Origin: DASQFD01 sp035633255 | GTDB taxonomy: Bacteria > Actinomycetota > Actinomycetes > Actinomycetales > Dermatophilaceae | DNA: 16,667 bases | Assembly: GCA_035633255.1 (NCBI GenBank) | Contig: DASQFD010000038.1 | Span: 1-16,667 of the forward strand | Direction: 5' to 3' | Shown here: positions 13,040 through 16,667 of the stretch, piece after piece | How the letters are laid out: each line of letters starts with the position of its first letter | Position numbering within the stretch: the first letter of the stretch is position 1 | Position numbers and translations under genes: made by a program | Notes under the pieces: model-generated | Told to the model about the DNA's origin: nothing | What the model saw: the letters and a program-made list of their open reading frames with translations, nothing else | Databases searched by the model: none

Positions 13040-13732
13040 TCAGTGGCCGCGGTCGAGCCACTCCTGCAGGTGCGGCGCCTCCGCACTTACCGTGGTGGCG
13101 TCACCGTGACCGGTCAGCACCACCGTCTCGGGCGGCAGGGTGAGCAGCCGGTCGCGGATCGAGGCGATGATCGTGGGGAAGTCGGAGTGGGACCGGCCAG
13201 TGGCCCCCGGCCCCCCGGCGAAGAGGGTGTCCCCGCTGAAGACCGCTCCCAGTGCGGGTGCGTGCAGGCAGCAGGCGCCGGGCGCGTGCCCCGGCGTGTG
13301 CAGCACCCGTAGCTCGACGTCGCCGACGATGAACCCCTGCCCGTCGGCCAGCTCGCCTCCCGGGGGCTCGTCGTGGGTCTGGTCCCAGAGCACCCGGTCG
13401 TCCGGATGCAGGTATGCCGTGGCGCCGGTCGCCGCGAGCAGGCCCGGCACCGCGTTCACGTGGTCGTTGTGGCCGTGGGTGCAGACGACCGCCTCGACCC
13501 GCCGCGTCCCGACCACCGCGAGGATCGCGGCGACGTCGTGCGCGGCGTCGACGACCAGGCACTCCTCGTCGTCTCCGAGCACCCACACGTTGTTCTCGAC
13601 CTCCCAGGAGCCGCCGTCGAGCTCGAAGGTGCCGGAGGTGACCACCCGCTCGACCCGCACCCCGCCCGCGGAGGTGGGCAGGGACGGCATACCGGAGCCT
13701 GCCTCGCCGCCGACCGCGGGACCGGCGCTCAC
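13040..13732 (-). CDS. Metallo-beta-lactamase fold hydrolase, partner of the mycothiol dehydrogenase
   Basis: The 230-aa hydrolase has a complete two-metal site: THGHNDH (His86, His88, Asp90, His91), His149 in HTPGHAPG, Asp168 in SGDTLF and His209 in LTGHGD, as in glyoxalase II enzymes. Its start overlaps the dehydrogenase stop by four bases (GTGA), so the two are co-translated. A metallo-beta-lactamase gene also neighbours the homologous dehydrogenase in mycobacteria (Rv2260 next to Rv2259). By analogy with glutathione systems it may hydrolyse S-formylmycothiol, which is inference. The first 25 residues are poorly conserved; ATG 13690 is an alternative start. Confidence 0.88.
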   Translation of the reverse strand: MSAGPAVGGEAGSGMPSLPTSAGGVRVERVVTSGTFELDGGSWEVENNVWVLGDDEECLVVDAAHDVAAILAVVGTRRVEAVVCTHGHNDHVNAVPGLLAATGATAYLHPDDRVLWDQTHDEPPGGELADGQGFIVGDVELRVLHTPGHAPGACCLHAPALGAVFSGDTLFAGGPGATGRSHSDFPTIIASIRDRLLTLPPETVVLTGHGDATTVSAEAPHLQEWLDRGH

Positions 13733-14817
13733 AGGACCACCACCGAGCGGAGCACGTCGCCACCGCCCTGCATCGTCGCGAAGGCCGCCTCGACGTCACC
13801 GAGGCCGATCCGCTCGGTGACGAACGCGTCGAGGTCCAGGCGGCCCTGGCGGTAGAGGTCGACGAGCATCGGGAAGTCACGGGTCGGCAGGCAGTCGCCG
13901 TACCAGCTCGACTTCAGGGCCCCGCCGCGGCCGAAGACGTCGATCAGCGGCAGCGTGACCCGCTGCTCCGGCGTGGGCACGCCGACGAGCACGACGGTCC
14001 CCGCCAGGTCCCGGGCGTAGAACGCCTGCTCGTAGGTCTCCGGCCGGCCGACCGCCTCGATGACGACGTCGGCCCCGAACCCGTCGGTGAGCTCGCGGAC
14101 CCGCTCGACGACGTCCTCGCGGGAGGCGTCGACGGTGTGAGTCGCGCCGAAGTGCCGGGCGTGCTCGAGCTTGCGGGGGTCGACGTCCACGCCGATGATC
14201 GTCCGCGCACCGGCGATCCTTGCGCCCGCCACCGCCGCGCTGCCCACGCCACCGCAGCCGATCACCGCCACGGTGTCACCGCGGGTCACGCCGCCGGTGT
14301 TGACCGCGGCGCCGAAGCCGGCCATGACACCGCAGCCGAGCAGGCCCACCGCGGCCGGGTCGGCCTGCGGGTCCACCTTCGTGCACTGGCCCGCCGCGAC
14401 GAGCGTCTTCTCGACGAAGGCCCCGATGCCCAGGGCCGGGGTGAGCTCGGTGCCGTCGGCCAGGGTCATCCGCTGCGCGGCGTTGGAGGTGGCGAAGCAG
14501 TGCTGCGGCCGGCCGCGGCGACAGGCCCGGCACTGGCCGCACACGGCCCGCCAGTTGAGAACGACGAAGTCGCCCGGCGCCACCTCGGTGACGCCGGCAC
14601 CGACCGACTCGACCAGCCCCGCGGCCTCGTGGCCGAGCAGGAAGGGGAACTCGTCGTTGATGCCGCCCTGCCGGTAGTGCAGGTCGGTGTGGCAGACCCC
14701 GCACGCCTGGACGGCGACCACGGCCTCACCGGGGCCGGGGTCCGGCACGACGATGTCGGTCAGCTCGACCTCGGCGTCCTTGCTCCGGGCGATCACACCC
14801 GAGACGGTCTGCGGCAT
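13729..14817 (-). CDS. mscR: S-(hydroxymethyl)mycothiol dehydrogenase (zinc-dependent, formaldehyde detoxification)
   Basis: The 362-aa medium-chain zinc dehydrogenase oxidises the adduct of formaldehyde with mycothiol, using NAD; homologs also reduce S-nitrosomycothiol. Catalytic zinc ligands are Cys42 (CGVCHTD), His63 with Glu64 (GHEAAG) and Cys162 (LLGCGVMAGFGA). Structural zinc cysteines are Cys93, 96, 99 and 107. The nucleotide site GCGGVG (187-192) is followed by Asp211, favouring NAD over NADP. GGAGGA lies 8 nt before ATG 14817, and the start codon is itself part of a GTATGCC heptamer. It starts 28 bp after ispF and overlaps the hydrolase gene by 4 bp. Glutathione-type or general alcohol dehydrogenases are less likely given the actinobacterial host. 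The symbol follows the mycobacterial homolog. Confidence 0.88.
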   Translation of the reverse strand: MPQTVSGVIARSKDAEVELTDIVVPDPGPGEAVVAVQACGVCHTDLHYRQGGINDEFPFLLGHEAAGLVESVGAGVTEVAPGDFVVLNWRAVCGQCRACRRGRPQHCFATSNAAQRMTLADGTELTPALGIGAFVEKTLVAAGQCTKVDPQADPAAVGLLGCGVMAGFGAAVNTGGVTRGDTVAVIGCGGVGSAAVAGARIAGARTIIGVDVDPRKLEHARHFGATHTVDASREDVVERVRELTDGFGADVVIEAVGRPETYEQAFYARDLAGTVVLVGVPTPEQRVTLPLIDVFGRGGALKSSWYGDCLPTRDFPMLVDLYRQGRLDLDAFVTERIGLGDVEAAFATMQGGGDVLRSVVVL

Positions 14818-14845
14818 ACGGGGTCCTCCTGGTCGGGCGGGTGCG

Positions 14846-15358
14846 TCAGCCTACTGAGGCGGACGGGACGAGCAGCGCGGTCGCGACGGCGGCCACGCCC
14901 TCGCCGCGGCCGGTCAGGCCCAGGCCGTCGGTCGTCGTGCCACTGACCGACACCGGGGCGCCGACCGCCTCGGCGAGGACGGCCTCGGCCTCGGCCCGTC
15001 GGGCCCCCACCTTGGGGCGGTTGCCGACGACCTGGACGGCGACGTTGCCGACCTCGAACCCGGCCGCGCGCACCAGCCGGGCCGCCTCGGCCAGCAGGGT
15101 GGTCCCGGACGCGTCGGCGAGCTCCGGCCGGTCGGTCCCGAAGTGGGCGCCGAGGTCGCCGATACCGGCGGCGGAGAACAGCGCGTCGCACGCGGCGTGG
15201 GCCGCGACGTCGGCGTCCGAGTGGCCGACGAGCCCACGCTCTCCCGGCCACACCAGCCCGGCGAGGCACAGCGGTCGGTCGGTGCCCTGCGGCGCGAGCG
15301 CGTGGACGTCCACCCCGATGCCGGTGCGCGGCAGGCCGGTCCGGTCCATGGACCTCAT
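14846..15358 (-). CDS. ispF: 2-C-methyl-D-erythritol 2,4-cyclodiphosphate synthase
   Basis: The 170-aa enzyme cyclises CDP-methylerythritol 2-phosphate in the MEP route to isoprenoids. Zinc ligands are Asp17 and His19 (GVDVH) and His54 in the block GHSDADVAAHAACDALFSAAG, matching Asp8, His10 and His42 of E. coli. The C-terminal TTDGLGLTGRGEG replaces the usual TTTEKLGFTGRGEG but keeps the CMP-side signature. ATG 15358 overlaps the stop of the upstream glycosylase gene (ATGA); ATG 15349 is an in-frame alternative. ispD, often fused to or just upstream of ispF, is not here: its place is taken by the glycosylase gene. Confidence 0.95.
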   Translation of the reverse strand: MRSMDRTGLPRTGIGVDVHALAPQGTDRPLCLAGLVWPGERGLVGHSDADVAAHAACDALFSAAGIGDLGAHFGTDRPELADASGTTLLAEAARLVRAAGFEVGNVAVQVVGNRPKVGARRAEAEAVLAEAVGAPVSVSGTTTDGLGLTGRGEGVAAVATALLVPSASVG

Positions 15359-15786
15359 CCAACCAGCACCATCGCAACGCCCGCGGCCTGGGCGGCGGCA
15401 CGGTAGGCCGCGGCGAGCGAGTCGACGGTCTCGTGGGCGTTCAGCCCGCTCGGGTTGGGCAGCACCCACAGCTCCGCCCCGGCCAGCTGCTCCTCCTGTC
15501 GCCCCGCCACCGCCTTGGGTCGCCCGAAGGCCCGGCGGTATGCCGTGACCCCGAGCACCGCGACGACGCGCGGGCGCGTCCGCTGCACGAGCCGCGACAG
15601 CCGATCCGCGCCGGCCCGGTGGAGGGCGGGCCAGAACCGGTTGCCCGGGCGGGCGAAGTGCGCGTTCGCGGCGGCGGTCCACAGTCCCGGGTTGATGCCG
15701 ACGACCAGGAGCCGCAGGTCCGCGCCGAGGAGGTCGTCGACGACGTCCTGGCGCGCGGCCTCGAGCTCGGCCCGGGAGAAACCCAC
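15355..15786 (-). CDS. mug: Mug-type mismatch-specific uracil-DNA glycosylase, apparently internally shortened
   Basis: The 143-aa protein matches the Mug/TDG family, which excises uracil or thymine opposite guanine. LRLLVVGINPGLWTAAANAHFARPGNRFWPAL (about 24-55) carries the active-site GINPG motif with its Asn, and LPNPSGLNAH carries the second motif. E. coli Mug is 168 aa. Aligned by eye, about 44 residues are missing between LHRAG and RLSRLVQRTRPRVVAVLG, including the conserved GVTxLV segment. The frame is intact across this point, so this is an in-frame deletion or a compact variant, not a frameshift. GTG 15786 is chosen because AGGA lies 9 nt upstream; the frame continues further 5' but through the divergent GNAT gene. 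It overlaps ispF by 4 bp. Confidence 0.82.
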   Translation of the reverse strand: MGFSRAELEAARQDVVDDLLGADLRLLVVGINPGLWTAAANAHFARPGNRFWPALHRAGADRLSRLVQRTRPRVVAVLGVTAYRRAFGRPKAVAGRQEEQLAGAELWVLPNPSGLNAHETVDSLAAAYRAAAQAAGVAMVLVG

Positions 15787-15810
15787 GCGCGCATCCTGCC
15801 GGAGCACCCG

Positions 15811-15816
15811 TACCGT
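15811..15816 (+). promoter_or_regulatory. Leaderless -10 hexamer for the GNAT gene
   Basis: TACCGT lies 6 nt before ATG 15823 in the 36-bp gap between divergent genes. It is the same hexamer found before the kinase and CBS genes. No Shine-Dalgarno precedes the ATG. Confidence 0.5.
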
Positions 15817-15822
15817 GGCGGG

Positions 15823-16434
15823 ATGGTGGCCGAGATACCGGTGCTGGAGGGGCACGGCCTGCGGCTGCGCCCCCACACCGACGCCGACATCGACGCGGTG
15901 GCGGAGCGGTGCGTGGACCCGGAGACCGTCCGGTGGACGACCGTGCCGAGCCCCTACGACGCCGGGATGGCCCGGGACTACCTCGCCCAGATGGCGGACC
16001 CGGCCAACCCCGACACCTGCGTCGCCATCGAGGTCGACGGCCGGTATGCCGGCACCGTGGACCTGCGCCCCTACGCCACTGCACCCGAGCACGCGGGCGG
16101 GTCGGTCGGCTTCGTCACCTCGCCCTGGGCGCGCGGCCGGCAGGTGATGACCCGGGCGATGGCCGTCGCGTGCGACCACGCGTTCGGCACCCTGCGCTGG
16201 CAGTTCGTCGTCTGGCAGGCCAACGTGGGGAACCTCGCGAGCTACAAGGCGGTGTGGCGGCTGGGCTTCCCGCTGCCGGTCACCGTCCCGGCGCTGCTCC
16301 TGCACCGCGACCGGATGCGCGACGGCTGGCACTCGGTCCTCGAGCACGACGCCCTCCGGGAGCCCGCGCTGCCGTGGCCGGACGCCGAGGCCGCGCTGCT
16401 CGCCAGCGCGGCGACCGCCCGGCGCCCGGGCTGA
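15823..16434 (+). CDS. GNAT family N-acetyltransferase (RimJ/RimL-like)
   Basis: The 203-aa protein has the layout of RimJ/RimL-type acetyltransferases: GLRLRPHTDADIDAVAE near the start (about 11-27), a mid-domain beta strand with VAIEVDGRYAGTVDL, the acetyl-CoA-binding loop VGFVTSPWARGRQVMTRAM (about 93-111), and the late FVVWQANVGNLASYKAVWRLGF, where the Asn and Tyr are typical of the fold. It transfers acetyl from acetyl-CoA to an amine; substrate cannot be told. ATG 15823 is preferred since the fold starts there and TACCGT lies 6 nt upstream. It is divergent from the glycosylase gene. A hairpin follows the stop. Confidence 0.87.
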   Translation: MVAEIPVLEGHGLRLRPHTDADIDAVAERCVDPETVRWTTVPSPYDAGMARDYLAQMADPANPDTCVAIEVDGRYAGTVDLRPYATAPEHAGGSVGFVTSPWARGRQVMTRAMAVACDHAFGTLRWQFVVWQANVGNLASYKAVWRLGFPLPVTVPALLLHRDRMRDGWHSVLEHDALREPALPWPDAEAALLASAATARRPG

Positions 16435-16448
16435 CACCACGGGCCGGG

Positions 16449-16472
16449 GCCGGCGCTGGCTGGCGCGCCGGC
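16449..16472 (+). terminator. Hairpin terminator after the GNAT gene
   Basis: GCCGGCGC (16449-16456) pairs with GCGCCGGC (16465-16472) around an 8-nt loop, 14 nt after the stop codon. It has no T-tract. Confidence 0.5.
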
Positions 16473-16571
16473 TCGACCCTCGCTGAGCGCAGGAGGGGCG
16501 GCGCCCGCCGAACCTCCAGCACCCGTGACGAACTTGCCTAGTGGGTTATCCATTTCACTGCCACCTGCGCG

Positions 16572-16577
16572 TAGAGT
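16572..16577 (+). promoter_or_regulatory. Possible leaderless -10 for the IS transposase
   Basis: TAGAGT lies 6 nt before the GTG start at 16584, the same spacing as the chromosomal leaderless candidates here. No Shine-Dalgarno is seen. Confidence 0.35.
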
Positions 16578-16583
16578 CATCGT

Positions 16584-16667
16584 GTGCCGTCGCGCGGTCT
16601 GCACTATCCGGGTTCGTATGCGGAGCTGAGGGCGTGGTTCCCCGACGACGAAGCGTGTATGGACTAC
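16584..16667 (+). CDS. IS1595-family transposase, N-terminal fragment cut by the window edge
   Basis: Only 28 codons are present. They read GLHYPGSYAELRAWFPDD then EACMDY, matching the start of IS1595-type transposases, where HYPGTYAEFRAWFPDD precedes a zinc-ribbon and a DDE-type nuclease domain (ISXO2-like). The catalytic part lies beyond the window. TAT, GGT and TCG codons differ from the strongly C/G-ending codons of neighbouring genes, supporting recent arrival. GTG 16584 is chosen because no earlier in-frame start gives the family N-terminus. Confidence 0.78.
   Translation, partial: MPSRGLHYPGSYAELRAWFPDDEACMDY

Larger units (their letters stand above)
16541..16667 (+). mobile_element. 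Left end of an IS1595-family insertion sequence, truncated by window edge
   Basis: From about 16541 the composition becomes less GC-rich (GTGGGTTATCCATTTCACTG) and runs into a transposase start. I take the left terminal repeat to begin near 16541-16545, but the other end and target duplication are outside the window, so the boundary is an estimate. Confidence 0.6.

Noticed and set aside
11086..13143. 685-codon plus-strand open frame opposite rlmB and cysS
   Set aside because: It spans two well-recognised genes on the other strand and reads as Arg/Val/Asp-rich filler without domains.
14846..16084. ispF fused to a long upstream protein (412 residues)
   Set aside because: The upstream part is antisense to the GNAT gene and out of frame with the glycosylase; IspF homology starts at ATG 15358.

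Overview
The window comes from a high-GC Gram-positive bacterium of the Actinomycetota. The signs are very GC-rich codon use, two Rpf-type (resuscitation-promoting factor) muralytic secreted proteins, a mycothiol-dependent formaldehyde dehydrogenase, a c-di-AMP riboswitch in front of an rpf gene, DUF4032 and RDD membrane proteins, and several genes whose start codon lies 6-7 nt after a -10-like hexamer (leaderless pattern). A Micrococcales/Intrasporangiaceae-like host is my inference. The locus is mostly ordinary chromosome, with a mobile element at each edge.

Layout. Positions 1-135 hold the 3' end (domain V and a candidate domain VI) of a group II intron whose body lies outside the window. 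Next is tRNA-Thr(TGT) on the minus strand (246-318). Positions 469-3331 (minus) carry a cell-wall cassette: Rpf paralog 1, a LytR-CpsA-Psr lipoprotein, and Rpf paralog 2, which has a long leader containing a ydaO-type c-di-AMP riboswitch (about 3352-3535). Upstream are a membrane Ser/Thr kinase without an extracellular sensor (3679-5352, minus) and a two-CBS protein (5409-5837, minus).

A divergent intergenic region with a perfect LacI-family operator leads into an MsiK/SugC-type sugar-ABC ATPase (6065-7171, plus), ended by a large nested hairpin. A DUF4032 kinase-fold protein (7343-8587, plus) and an RDD membrane protein with a repetitive Pro-rich head (8704-9549, plus) follow. Convergent to these is a DUF4190-DUF2752 pair (10403 to 9575, minus).

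The right part is a minus-strand series read from 15786 down to 10536: a Mug-type DNA glycosylase that appears shortened inside, ispF, S-(hydroxymethyl)mycothiol dehydrogenase, a metallo-beta-lactamase-fold hydrolase, cysS and rlmB. The formaldehyde/thiol module sits between ispF and cysS, which are close neighbours in many actinobacteria. A divergent GNAT acetyltransferase (15823-16434, plus) follows, and the window ends inside the first codons of an IS1595-type transposase.

Strongest second-look items: (1) the heptamer GGCATAC/GTATGCC occurs 19 times on both strands, inside and outside genes, forces rare codons, and twice forms part of a -10 region; (2) a recurring TACCGT-like hexamer 6-7 nt before start codons; (3) the Rpf-LCP-Rpf cassette with c-di-AMP control of only one paralog; (4) a Mug-family glycosylase lacking about 44 internal residues. 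I see no clearly new defence or biosynthetic system.
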